Source: Vibrio panuliri
GTDB lineage: Bacteria > Pseudomonadota > Gammaproteobacteria > Enterobacterales > Vibrionaceae
NCBI RefSeq assembly: GCF_009938205.1
Contig: NZ_AP019654.1
Span: 2,570,540 to 2,634,539, forward strand
DNA: 64,000 nucleotides
Direction of reading: 5' to 3'
Part shown: positions 28,414 through 41,096 of the stretch, piece by piece
How positions within the stretch are numbered: position 1 is the stretch's first letter
Layout of the letters: every line of letters starts with the position of its first letter
Notes under the pieces: generated by a model
Seen by the model: only the letters and a program-made list of their open reading frames with translations
Told to the model about the DNA's origin: nothing
Database searches by the model: none
Program-made: the position numbers and the translations under genes

Positions 28414-28443
28414 AAAGCCCCGCTCAAGTAGCGGGGCTTTTTG
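28414..28443. terminator. Terminator between suhB and the glycine-zipper lipoprotein gene
   Basis: AAAGCCCCGCT / AGCGGGGCTTT stem with loop CAAGT and a T-run on the plus strand, so it stops suhB. The A-run on the left makes it usable from the other side too. Confidence 0.85.
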
Positions 28444-28445
28444 TA

Positions 28446-29207
28446 TCAACTGATTCGAGTAAAGCGAAATGTTTGTAGCTTTTGCTCTTGCCCATCAATA
28501 TAAGCATAACTATCAATCAACCAAACTTGATTGCCGACAAAACTGAGTTCTAGGCGTACATCTGACGAAGGGATATCGGCATAGATGACATCTTGTACAT
28601 TGGATGGATAAAATGAAACTTTGCTTGCACCCTCGTTTGCATCACCAACAAAGTTAACCGAAACCTGTTTCGCCTGATTCGTTACTTGCATTTGATAACC
28701 TTCACTTTGTTGATAACTGAAGGATGCGCTGAGGTCTAACCCTTGCTGATTAGTGATCTTTACATCTGCTGACGAAAGTGACGCTAACTTGCCTTCAGCG
28801 GTTATTTGCCGATGCTCTGTCGTCACTATATGACTTTGAATATTCACGTTCCACTCACCAACAAAATTCTCTAACTGTTGCCAATTTTGCTGTGATTGCG
28901 TCTCGCTCTTACCCGTTCCTATCGTCCCAAGAGCATCATTGCGGCTATCATGACGAATATTGTCACGGTTACTTTGCAAATCTTGGCTTGCCCCCGCAAC
29001 ACCACCTGCAACACCACCGGCTATCGCCCCTTTTACGGCGAGGTCGGATTCTCCTGTTAAAGCTCCCATTGTTAAACCTAACAATGCTCCTCCAACAGCC
29101 CCCTGCTTGGTCGCAGCATTTGGGTCATCCTCACCAGGGGTAACACAGCCAGCTAGCAAAGGAATAGCAATAAACGATGTTAAAACTAGCTTGTTGTTTA
29201 TTCTCAT
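28446..29207 (-). CDS. Glycine-zipper lipoprotein
   Basis: 253 residues. The signal peptide MRINNKLVLTSFIAIPLLAG ends at a lipobox Cys21. A glycine-zipper segment follows (about 35-75: GAVGGALLGLTMGALTG, GAIAGGVAGGVAGA), of the kind found in outer-membrane lipoproteins. The rest is a beta-rich domain with no motif I recognise (QNWQQLENFVGEWNV, ELSFVGNQVWLIDSYAYIDG). The start at 29207 follows GAGG; upstream in-frame starts lack a site. It lies downstream of the rrn operon and its repeats on the same strand, so rRNA read-through would enter it if the terminators failed. Function unknown. Confidence 0.8.
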   Translation of the reverse strand: MRINNKLVLTSFIAIPLLAGCVTPGEDDPNAATKQGAVGGALLGLTMGALTGESDLAVKGAIAGGVAGGVAGASQDLQSNRDNIRHDSRNDALGTIGTGKSETQSQQNWQQLENFVGEWNVNIQSHIVTTEHRQITAEGKLASLSSADVKITNQQGLDLSASFSYQQSEGYQMQVTNQAKQVSVNFVGDANEGASKVSFYPSNVQDVIYADIPSSDVRLELSFVGNQVWLIDSYAYIDGQEQKLQTFRFTRIS

Positions 29208-29387
29208 AGGACACCTCATCTTTTGAACTGGTTGTATGGTAAGCAACCACTGTCAGCAGAACTTCAGTGACTGTCAGGGCAGTTTCAGAGCGGACAAGAG
29301 AAATGTTACGGGTTGTTGCTAAAGATAGATAGGGAGAGGGAGAAGAGTAACAGAGTGTAGAGGAGAGAATCGAGAGCTACTTGCTTT

Positions 29388-29413
29388 GCGTCCCTGTATT
29401 ACCGTCGGGACGC
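29388..29413 (-). other. Hairpin just beyond the repeat array
   Basis: GCGTCCC (29388-29394) and GGGACGC (29407-29413) pair around a 12-base loop. It lies past the last terminator of the rrn transcript and has no U-tract. Confidence 0.4.
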
Positions 29414-29440
29414 GTAGTCTGAGGCTTTAGAAAGACGTAA

Positions 29441-29469
29441 AAAAGCCCCGACATTTCTGTCGAGGCTTT
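29441..29469 (-). terminator. Last of five tandem terminators behind the rrn operon
   Basis: AAAGCCCCGACA / TGTCGAGGCTTT around TTTC, followed on the minus strand by a run of six T. It begins a fifth, incomplete repeat unit and is the final stop of the array. Confidence 0.8.
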
Positions 29470-29475
29470 CGAAGA

Positions 29476-29911
29476 TGGCAGGAGTGGAAGATTCGACCGG
29501 GCTTGCGCACAAGCTCCCAACACTTGCTTTGCAAAAGCAACAAATGCAAAAAAGCCCCGACATTTCTGCCGAGGCTTTCGAAGATGGCAGGGGTGGAAGA
29601 TTCGACCGGGCTGGCGCTCCAGCTCCCAACACTCGCTTTGAAAAAGCGATAGATGCGAAAAAGCCCCGACATTTCTGTCGAGGCTTTCGAAGATGGCAGG
29701 AGTGGAAGATTCGACCGGGCTTGCGCACAAGCTCCCAACACTTGCTTTGCAAAAGCAACAAATGCAGAAAAGCCCCGACATTTCTGTCGAGGCTTTCGAA
29801 GATGGCAGGGGTGGAAGATTCGACCGGGCTTGCGCACAAGCTCCCAACACTTGCTTTGCAAAAGCAACAAATGCAGAAAAGCCCCGACATTTCTGTCGAG
29901 GCTTTCGAAGA
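29476..29911 (-). repeat. Four tandem 109-bp units derived from the tRNA-Trp 3' end
   Basis: Four units of exactly 109 bp (29803-29911, 29694-29802, 29585-29693, 29476-29584, in transcript order) start directly after the CCA of tRNA-Trp. In transcript order each unit has a terminator hairpin, a stem-loop (TTGCTTT/AAAGCAA), then a copy of the tRNA T-arm and acceptor strand (GTGTTGGGAG ... TCGAATCT-TCCACCCC TGCCA) interrupted by a 17-base hairpin insert. The third unit differs in two stems, and both changes keep pairing. The layout recalls the rtT repeats of E. coli tyrT (established knowledge), but sequence and tRNA differ. Further terminators lie at 29551-29578, 29660-29687 and 29769-29796. 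Confidence 0.92.
29877..29905 (-). terminator. First terminator after tRNA-Trp
   Basis: AAAGCCCCGACA (29878-29889) / TGTCGAGGCTTT (29894-29905) with loop TTTC; the minus-strand tail is CTTTTCTGC. It lies 7 bp past the tRNA-Trp CCA end and is repeated four more times at 109-bp steps. Confidence 0.8.
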
Positions 29912-29988
<77 letters not shown>

Positions 29989-30023
29989 ATCTTCAGTTTT
30001 AAAGAGCTGAAACTCTGAATAAG

Positions 30024-30100
30024 TGGCGGAGTGGACGGGACTCGAACCCGCGACCCCCGGCGTGACAGGCCGGTATTCTAACCAACTGAACTACCACTCC
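30024..30100 (-). tRNA. tRNA-Asp (anticodon GTC)
   Basis: 77 nt with encoded CCA. Acceptor GGAGTGG/CCACTCC, anticodon loop CTGTCAC, T-loop TTCGAGT. It lies between 5S and tRNA-Trp in the distal part of the rrn operon. Confidence 0.97.
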
Positions 30101-30141
30101 GCAGTGGCTTACTCGCTATCAAGCAAGTGTCCATAATGTAA

Positions 30142-30260
30142 AGCCTGGCGATGTCCTACTCTCACATGGGGAAGCCCCACACTACCATCGGCGCTAATTC
30201 GTTTCACTTCTGAGTTCGGCATGGAATCAGGTGGGTCCAAATCGCTATGGTCGCCAAGCA
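30142..30260 (-). rRNA. rrf: 5S ribosomal RNA
   Basis: About 119 nt, beginning TGCTTGGCGACCATAGCG and ending ATCGCCAGGCT on the minus strand. The conserved core CCGAACTCAGAAGTGAAACG is present. Ends may be off by one or two bases. Confidence 0.95.
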
Positions 30261-30349
30261 AATTCTTTAATTCGGAAAGCTGGTTTGTGTTCTCTACACA
30301 ATCAAGTTTTGTTCTTTCTTTGAGTCCATCAAAACCCCTTGGGTGTTGT

Positions 30350-33239
<2,890 letters not shown>

Positions 33240-33429
33240 ATACAACCCGAAGGAGTTTCGAGTTGATGTTCAAATCACCAAAGTTGTCTGCAATTTTTAT
33301 ACATGATGCAGACTCGATTTTGCCGGACTCAAATTCCAAGAACACTTGAATGTGTTTTTGTGTATTCATAAATGAATACTTTGAGAACTTTACAAACAAC
33401 AATAAATTGTTGTTTTGTCAGCTTTCCAA

Positions 33430-33442
33430 ATTGTTAAAGAGC
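33430..33442 (-). promoter_or_regulatory. boxA antitermination site in the 16S-23S spacer
   Basis: On the minus strand GCTCTTTAACAAT, identical to the leader copy at 35489-35501. It recruits the Nus/SuhB antitermination complex before 23S (family knowledge). Confidence 0.8.
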
Positions 33443-33509
33443 TAGATTTTACTTTCTACTTAAAGAAAGAAACCATTTTTAAGAACACTTAATCAAATGT
33501 GCTTAGAGA

Positions 33510-33585
33510 TGGTGGAGCTATGCGGGATCGAACCGCAGACCTCCTGCGTGCAAGGCAGGCGCTCTCCCAGCTGAGCTATAGCCCC
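33510..33585 (-). tRNA. tRNA-Ala (anticodon TGC)
   Basis: 76 nt with encoded CCA. It begins GGGGCTATAGCTCAGC; the anticodon loop is CTTGCAC and the T-loop TTCGATC. It is the second tRNA in the 16S-23S spacer. Confidence 0.97.
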
Positions 33586-33627
33586 ATCAGGTGTTGATAC
33601 TGTGTGCCAATTCCTTGGGATGGGAAT

Positions 33628-33704
33628 TGGTGGGTCTGAGTGGACTCGAACCACCGACCTCTCGCTTATCAGGCGAACGCTCTAACCACCTGAGCTACAG
33701 ACCC
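33628..33704 (-). tRNA. tRNA-Ile (anticodon GAT)
   Basis: 77 nt with encoded CCA. Acceptor GGGTCTG/CAGACCC, anticodon loop CTGATAA, T-loop TTCGAGT. It is the first tRNA after 16S; the Ile-Ala order is the classic spacer pair. Confidence 0.97.
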
Positions 33705-33768
33705 AGTATCGTCTCTTAATTACAAACCGTATCAATCTGTGTGAACACTCATCGCAATAATCATCGTA

Positions 33769-35321
<1,553 letters not shown>

Positions 35322-35488
35322 AAGATTTTGTCGACTCAATGAATACTGAACATTACATAGTAATGTTTGAATTGACTGTGCTGCTATTTCTAGCAATGGT
35401 CACTTCGTTTCATTGAAATCTAATTTGAAGCCTAAGCTTCTAATTTGGATTATCATCAACGAGTGCCCACACAGATTGATAGGTTTAT

Positions 35489-35501
35489 ATTGTTAAAGAG
35501 C
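35489..35501 (-). promoter_or_regulatory. boxA antitermination site in the rrn leader
   Basis: GCTCTTTAACAAT on the minus strand, about 170 bp before the 16S 5' end. It matches the rrn boxA consensus. Confidence 0.8.
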
Positions 35502-35660
35502 TTTGCTTTAAGCTTTCATCTCAAAGCGGACGGTCATTTTAGCGAGATAACCTTAGGAGTCAAATACTTTTTTCGGTTATTTCTCTGAAAGTTAATTTAT
35601 TAACTTTCACCGTCTTGTTGTCTTGCTATATCGCTCGGTTTCCCGTGACAACGGAGGCGA

Positions 35661-35710
35661 ATTATAGGGAGATAATTTTAACTGGCAATAGTTTTTTTCC
35701 ACTTTTAGTT
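35661..35710 (-). promoter_or_regulatory. rrn P1-type promoter
   Basis: On the minus strand -35 TTGCCA (35688-35683) and a perfect -10 TATAAT (35666-35661) are 16 bp apart. A GC-rich discriminator (TCGCCTCCG) follows and an A-tract UP-like element (GGAAAAAAACTA) precedes it. These are hallmarks of growth-rate and ppGpp-controlled rRNA promoters. Confidence 0.85.
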
Positions 35711-35750
35711 CGTTTGCGCGGATTTTAAACAAAACAGCCAAAACAGCAGC

Positions 35751-35774
35751 AAAAAAGGGGCTAAAAGCCCCTTT
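35751..35774 (-). terminator. Terminator after clpB
   Basis: AAAGGGGCT / AGCCCCTTT stem with loop AAA, with a six-base A run on the plus strand that reads as a U-tract on the minus strand. It isolates the rrn promoter from clpB transcription. Confidence 0.85.
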
Positions 35775-35789
35775 CCACTCTATTTATAC

Positions 35790-38363
35790 TTACTGATGAG
35801 CAACGATTTGGTCATTATGCACAATCAGTTTGATGGTTTTATCCGGGACAACTCGACCCGACAAAATAGCCTTAGCCAGTGGGTTCTCAACACTTTGCTG
35901 GATAGCACGTTTTAATGGTCGCGCACCGTATACCGGGTCAAAACCAACTTGAGAGATCAAATCCAACGCTTTTTCTGATACTTCCATATGGAAACCACGC
36001 TCCTCCATTCGCTTAGATAGACGCAGCAATTGGATAGCAGCAATAGACTTAATATGATCCTGACCAAGTGGATGGAAAACAACACTCTCATCGACACGGT
36101 TAAGAAACTCAGGTCTGAAGTGTTTAGTCACCACTTCCATTACTTCGTTCTTAATACCTTGGTAATCCAGTGTATTAAAGTTCTCTTGAATACGCGCAGA
36201 GCCGAGATTCGATGTCATAATAACGACGGTATTACGAAAATCGACGGTTCGCCCTTGACCATCGGTTAAACGCCCATCGTCCAATACTTGCAATAAGATA
36301 TTGAATACATCAGGGTGCGCCTTTTCTACTTCATCTAATAAGATGACGGAATAAGGTTTGCGTCTAACCGCTTCTGTTAAGTAACCACCTTCTTCATAGC
36401 CGACATAGCCCGGAGGTGCACCAACTAAACGCGCGACTGAGTGTTTCTCCATAAACTCCGACATATCAATACGCACCATGGCATCTTCACTGTCGAACAT
36501 AAAACTAGCGAGCGTTTTACACAGTTCTGTTTTACCAACCCCTGTTGGGCCTAGGAATAAGAAGGAACCAATTGGTTTGTTCGGATCAGACAGCCCCGCT
36601 CGGCTACGGCGAATCGCATTCGACACTACCTCAACCGCTTCTTTTTGACCTATCACGCGTTTATGCAGTACCTGCTCCATACGCAGCAGTTTTTCTTTTT
36701 CTGCTTCGAGCATTTTGGATACTGGGATTCCCGTTTGCTTAGACAGCACTTCAGCGATCTCAGCATCAGTCACCTTATTGCGTAGCAACGTCATCTCTTG
36801 CATCTCTGCTTGAGTGGCTAAGTCCAGTTGTTTCTCCAACTCAGGTATACGACCGTATTGCAACTCTGACATACGACTTAAATCGCCAGCTCGGCGAGCA
36901 AGTTCCATATCAAGACGCGCTTGCTCCAGTTCAGACTTAATGTGCTGGGTGCCTGAAAGTGCGGCTTTTTCCGTATTCCAAACCTCTTCTAACTCAGCAA
37001 ACTCACGCTCTTTCTCTTGCAGTTCTGAGTTGAGGATCTCAAGACGTTTTTCACTGGCATCATCTTGTTCATTGCTAAGCGCTTGCTGCTCAATCTTAAG
37101 CTGAATGATTTTTCGCTCTAGCTTATCCAGAGACTCTGGTTTTGAGTCCATCTGCATACGAATACTCGATGCTGCTTCATCAATTAAGTCGATGGCTTTA
37201 TCAGGTAGTTGACGGTCTGAAACATAACGATGCGATAGGCTCGCTGCCGCCACAATGGCAGGATCAGTGATCTCTACATGGTGATGCAGTTCATAACGTT
37301 CCTTCAAACCGCGCAGAATGGCCACGGTGTCCTCAACGCTTGGTTCATCCACCAGCACTTTTTGGAAACGGCGCTCTAAAGCGGGATCTTTTTCCATATA
37401 CTGACGATATTCATCTAAGGTTGTTGCACCCACACAATGCAGTTCACCACGCGCTAAAGCAGGTTTAAGCATGTTACCGGCGTCCATCGAGCCTTCACCT
37501 TTACCGGCGCCAACCATAGTATGAATTTCATCGATAAAGAGGATGATGTTACCCTCTTCTTTAGATAGTTCGTTTAAAACTGATTTTAAACGCTCCTCAA
37601 ACTCGCCTCGATATTTAGCACCTGCGACCAATGCGCCCATATCTAATGACAATACGCGACGGCCACGTAAGCCTTCCGGCACTTCATTATTAATAATACG
37701 CTGGGCCAAACCTTCAACAATCGCAGTTTTACCCACGCCTGGCTCACCAATAATTACTGGGTTATTTTTCGTGCGACGCTGTAATACTTGAATAGTGCGA
37801 CGAATTTCATCATCACGGCCTATCACCGGGTCAAGTTTGCCTTGCTCGGCGCGCTCGGTAAGATCGACAGTAAATTTCTCTAATGCTTGACGCATCTCTT
37901 CAGCATTTGGGTCATCAACCTTTTGCCCGCCTCTGACCTTATCAATTGCTTCACTGACTTTCTGCTCTGTGATGCCAAACTCTTTTAGCAATGCACCAAG
38001 AGGTCCTCGGTCTTCAATCGCAGCGAGGAGGAAGATCTCTGAAGAGATATAGGTGTCTTGGCGCTTTTGTGCCACTTTGTCACATAGATTAAACAGCGTG
38101 CCCATGCTGCCTGATAGTTGAACATCACCGCCGATACCACTTACCTTAGGTAAGCGATCCAACATTTCTCCCAACTTGGAACGCAACTGAGAAACATCAA
38201 CGCTTAACATCGTCAACAGTGGACGGATCGGGCTACCATTTTGATCCATTAACGCCACCATCAAGTGGACGGGTTCAATGTATTGATGATCGCGACCTAA
38301 CGCCAAAGACTGCGCGTCAGAAATAGCGATTTGGAACTTGCTAGTAAATCTGTCTAGACGCAT
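35790..38363 (-). CDS. clpB: ClpB disaggregase
   Basis: An 857-residue AAA+ chaperone. N-terminal domain, first ATPase ([15 protein letters not shown]), a coiled-coil M-domain (about 410-530), then a second ATPase ([35 protein letters not shown]). With DnaK it dissolves protein aggregates. A heat-shock-type promoter lies 45-75 bp upstream, and AGGAAGG precedes the ATG. Confidence 0.97.
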   Translation of the reverse strand: MRLDRFTSKFQIAISDAQSLALGRDHQYIEPVHLMVALMDQNGSPIRPLLTMLSVDVSQLRSKLGEMLDRLPKVSGIGGDVQLSGSMGTLFNLCDKVAQKRQDTYISSEIFLLAAIEDRGPLGALLKEFGITEQKVSEAIDKVRGGQKVDDPNAEEMRQALEKFTVDLTERAEQGKLDPVIGRDDEIRRTIQVLQRRTKNNPVIIGEPGVGKTAIVEGLAQRIINNEVPEGLRGRRVLSLDMGALVAGAKYRGEFEERLKSVLNELSKEEGNIILFIDEIHTMVGAGKGEGSMDAGNMLKPALARGELHCVGATTLDEYRQYMEKDPALERRFQKVLVDEPSVEDTVAILRGLKERYELHHHVEITDPAIVAAASLSHRYVSDRQLPDKAIDLIDEAASSIRMQMDSKPESLDKLERKIIQLKIEQQALSNEQDDASEKRLEILNSELQEKEREFAELEEVWNTEKAALSGTQHIKSELEQARLDMELARRAGDLSRMSELQYGRIPELEKQLDLATQAEMQEMTLLRNKVTDAEIAEVLSKQTGIPVSKMLEAEKEKLLRMEQVLHKRVIGQKEAVEVVSNAIRRSRAGLSDPNKPIGSFLFLGPTGVGKTELCKTLASFMFDSEDAMVRIDMSEFMEKHSVARLVGAPPGYVGYEEGGYLTEAVRRKPYSVILLDEVEKAHPDVFNILLQVLDDGRLTDGQGRTVDFRNTVVIMTSNLGSARIQENFNTLDYQGIKNEVMEVVTKHFRPEFLNRVDESVVFHPLGQDHIKSIAAIQLLRLSKRMEERGFHMEVSEKALDLISQVGFDPVYGARPLKRAIQQSVENPLAKAILSGRVVPDKTIKLIVHNDQIVAHQ

Positions 38364-38407
38364 TTCAACCTTCCTAAACTCAACTGAGGTAATTCTATTT
38401 CAGTATG

Positions 38408-38438
38408 AAAGATGGCTACGCTTAGGCAGATTTTCAAG
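38408..38438 (-). promoter_or_regulatory. Probable sigma-32 promoter of clpB
   Basis: On the minus strand CTTGAAA (38438-38432) is followed after 16 bp by CCATCTTT (38415-38408). This fits the heat-shock pattern (CTTGAAA, then CCCCATnT) with some mismatch in the -10. Confidence 0.6.
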
Positions 38439-38450
38439 GGAGCAGAAAGG

Positions 38451-38476
38451 AAAAAGGCTGACAAATGTCAGCCTTT
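38451..38476 (-). terminator. Terminator after pgeF
   Basis: AAAGGCTGACA / TGTCAGCCTTT with a two-base centre and an A-run on the plus strand (U-tract on the minus strand), 5 bp after the pgeF stop codon. Confidence 0.8.
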
Positions 38477-38480
38477 AAGA

Positions 38481-39206
38481 TTACTCAAGCCATATTAAAC
38501 TGGCTTGCCGCCCTGTAACGCCATCGCGGCGATAAGAATAAAAGCGTTCTGGATCCGCATAGGTACACATACCACTGGCAAAGACTTGTTGAACACCGAG
38601 CTTATTTAAGCGCTGGGTTGCGATTTGATCCATGTTAGCCCACCATTTTCCCGCTTTACCTGTCGGCTTAAAAGCTATGCTCGCTTGCGAATCAGAATCG
38701 CAGAATGCTTGCAACACATCATCACCCACTTCAAAAGCCGAAGGACCAATAGCAGGGCCAAGCCAAGCAATCACTTCGCCGTCAAAAAGCTCTACCGCAT
38801 TCTCAACAATACCGTGCGCTAAACCACGCCATCCAGCATGAACCGCGGCCACTTGTGTACCTTGAGTGTTAGTCAGTAGTACTGGCATGCAATCTGCTGT
38901 CATTGCTGAACAGACAACACCGGGTTGAGCGGTAAATACACCGTCTGCATCCAATATTTGGTCTGTTGGTTTGCTCACGACTTCCACATGAGTGGAATGC
39001 GTTTGGTTTAACCAAACAGGCGCACTGGGCATTGACGCTTGAACAACAAGAGATTGGCGATTTTCAAGTACCGCTGCTAATTCATCCCCAACGTGACTAC
39101 CAAGATTTAAACCTTGATATGGTGCAACAGAACAGCCGCCGAGACGTGTGGTCGAAATGGCTTTTACCTGTTTTGGCACTTTCCACTTAGGGATAATTAG
39201 CGACAT
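38481..39206 (-). CDS. pgeF: PgeF/YfiH, multicopper-oxidase-like peptidoglycan editing factor
   Basis: A 241-residue YfiH-family protein. Motifs: TRLGGCSVAPYQGLNLGSHV, TADCMPVLL and AVHAGWRGLAHGIV with the conserved Cys/His metal ligands. YfiH proteins remove wrongly inserted residues (L-Ser) from UDP-MurNAc peptides in E. coli; laccase and purine phosphorylase activities have also been reported. It is 2 bp downstream of rluD, an order conserved in enterics. Confidence 0.92.
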   Translation of the reverse strand: MSLIIPKWKVPKQVKAISTTRLGGCSVAPYQGLNLGSHVGDELAAVLENRQSLVVQASMPSAPVWLNQTHSTHVEVVSKPTDQILDADGVFTAQPGVVCSAMTADCMPVLLTNTQGTQVAAVHAGWRGLAHGIVENAVELFDGEVIAWLGPAIGPSAFEVGDDVLQAFCDSDSQASIAFKPTGKAGKWWANMDQIATQRLNKLGVQQVFASGMCTYADPERFYSYRRDGVTGRQASLIWLE

Positions 39207-39208
39207 GG

Positions 39209-40186
39209 TTAGTACTCTTCTTCTAATCCGTGCTCTTGAGTATCAAGGCGCAATGCTTCGGTCATTGCAACCATATCATCTGGCACTGGAGCATGGAACT
39301 CAAGCTCTTCGCCTGTGATTGGATGCTCAAAACGCAGCATTACCGCATGCAGCGCTTGGCGGTCAAAACCACGAATCATATCCGTTAGCGCTTGCGTTGC
39401 TCCCGAAGGAATGCGCGCACGTCCACCGTAAGCGGCATCACCAAGCAATGGGTGCTGCAGGTAAGACATGTGAACACGAATCTGGTGCGTACGGCCAGTT
39501 TCTAGACGTAGGCGAATGCGAGTATGCTCACGGAAGTGCTCTGCGACACGATAATGCGTCACGGCTGGTTTACCCATAGGGCTCACGGCCATCAGTGTGC
39601 GTTTAGTCGAGTGACGACCAATTGGCTGATCAACCTTACCACCAGCGGTCATACGACCAATGGCAATCGCTTCATACTCACGAGTAATATTGCGCTTTTG
39701 CAGTGCTCGCACTAAACGGGTTTGTGCAGGCACGGTTTTCGCAACCACCATTAAACCCGTCGTGTCTTTATCTAGACGGTGCACGATACCCGCACGTGGT
39801 ACTTCCGCAATATCAGGGTAATGATGAAGCAATGCGTTTAGCACTGTGCCATCTGGCGTACCCGCACCTGGGTGCACAACAAAATCACGCGGTTTGTTAA
39901 TTACAATGATGTCATCATCTTCAAAGACGATATCCAACGGAATATCTTGCGCTTCCCAACGCTCTTCATCTTCAAGTTCCGCTTGCAGTGTGATGACTTC
40001 GCCACCCATTACTCTCGTTCGCGGCTTGGTAATCACCTCGCCATTAACTTGAACTTTACCCGCAAGCAACCACTCTTTGAGTCGCGAACGTGAGAAGTCG
40101 GCAAAAATTTCTGCGATAGCCTGGTCAAGACGTTGACCTAATTGACTATCTTTTACTGTATTGGTTAATTCAATCTGCTGAGCCAT
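39209..40186 (-). CDS. rluD: RluD, 23S rRNA pseudouridine synthase
   Basis: 325 residues: an N-terminal S4 RNA-binding domain (RLDQAIAEIFADFSRSRLKE) then the RluA-type catalytic domain with the active-site Asp in GIVHRLDKDTTGLMVVAKT. It makes pseudouridines 1911, 1915 and 1917 in helix 69 of 23S rRNA. It is divergent from bamD, as in E. coli. Confidence 0.96.
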   Translation of the reverse strand: MAQQIELTNTVKDSQLGQRLDQAIAEIFADFSRSRLKEWLLAGKVQVNGEVITKPRTRVMGGEVITLQAELEDEERWEAQDIPLDIVFEDDDIIVINKPRDFVVHPGAGTPDGTVLNALLHHYPDIAEVPRAGIVHRLDKDTTGLMVVAKTVPAQTRLVRALQKRNITREYEAIAIGRMTAGGKVDQPIGRHSTKRTLMAVSPMGKPAVTHYRVAEHFREHTRIRLRLETGRTHQIRVHMSYLQHPLLGDAAYGGRARIPSGATQALTDMIRGFDRQALHAVMLRFEHPITGEELEFHAPVPDDMVAMTEALRLDTQEHGLEEEY

Positions 40187-40316
40187 ATCGAACTTTTTTA
40201 AAAACTGTGAGACTAATTGTCACTAGTATGGAAGAATATTGCTCCATTGTATCTGCTACCGACAAGAAAGTAACGGAAGCGAGAGAATTATTTACTTCAA
40301 GGAATCGACTCCTGAC

Positions 40317-41042
40317 ATGAAACAGCATACTTTATCTGGATTATTGGCACTTAGTTTACTCGTCGGTTGTTCCAGCAGCGAAGAGATTGTTCCAGATGTA
40401 CCGCCATCAGAGCTTTACTCCGAAGCTCAAGAATTACTGCAACAAGGTAGTTGGACAACAGCCATCAGCAAACTTGAAGCGCTCGACTCACGCTACCCAT
40501 TCGGAGCTTACTCTGAGCAAGTTCAACTTGATCTTATCTATGCTTATTATAAGAACAATGATTTGGCATTAGGCCTCGCTACAATCGAACGTTTTATTCG
40601 TTTAAACCCAACGAACGAAAAGCTGGATTGGGTTCTTTACATGCGTGGTCTGACTCATATGGCTCAAGACCGTAACTTTATGCACGATGTTTTCAACATT
40701 GACCGTAGCGACCGAGACCCAGAGCCAGTTAAATCTGCCTTTGCTGACTTCAAGAAACTCTTAGAGCGTTACCCGAACAGTCCTTACGCAGAGGATGCGC
40801 AGAAGCGTATGTATGCACTCAAGAACCGCTTGGCTAATTATGACCTTGCAACAGCGGATTTCTATCTGCGCCGAGAGGCGTGGATTGCAGCAATCAACCG
40901 CTGTCAAGAGTTGCAAAAAACTTACCCTAATACGGAAGCTGCGCGCCAATCTCTAGAGATCCAGTTAGAAGCATACGAGGAGCTTGGGTTGGAGGAAGCG
41001 GCAGAGCGCACTCGCCAGTTAATCAAGCTCAATCCGAGTTAA
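40317..41042 (+). CDS. bamD: BamD, outer membrane protein assembly lipoprotein
   Basis: A 241-residue lipoprotein (lipobox LLVGC) with five TPR-like repeats (PSELYSEAQELLQQGSW, PFGAYSEQVQLDLIYAYYK, YPNSPYAEDAQKRM). It is an essential part of the Bam complex that folds outer membrane proteins such as OmpK. The start at 40317 gives the signal peptide directly; the longer frame from 40239 does not. Its neighbours rluD and, further on, raiA-pheA match the enteric gene order. Confidence 0.96.
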   Translation: MKQHTLSGLLALSLLVGCSSSEEIVPDVPPSELYSEAQELLQQGSWTTAISKLEALDSRYPFGAYSEQVQLDLIYAYYKNNDLALGLATIERFIRLNPTNEKLDWVLYMRGLTHMAQDRNFMHDVFNIDRSDRDPEPVKSAFADFKKLLERYPNSPYAEDAQKRMYALKNRLANYDLATADFYLRREAWIAAINRCQELQKTYPNTEAARQSLEIQLEAYEELGLEEAAERTRQLIKLNPS

Positions 41043-41057
41043 AAACTCGCTTCAAAT

Positions 41058-41089
41058 AAAAAAACCGCTTCAATGAAGCGGTTTTTTTT
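41058..41089. terminator. Bidirectional terminator between bamD and the chemotaxis receptor
   Basis: CCGCTTC / GAAGCGG stem with long A and T runs on either side, between converging genes. Confidence 0.87.
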
Positions 41090-41096
41090 ATCTTAT

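Noticed and set aside
29441..29911. CRISPR array
   Set aside because: The 109-bp units are nearly identical over their full length, with no short repeats alternating with unique spacers and no cas genes nearby.
40186..40317. Sigma-E promoter ahead of bamD (GAACTT near 40191)
   Set aside because: Only the -35-like part is present; no fitting -10 lies at the right distance.
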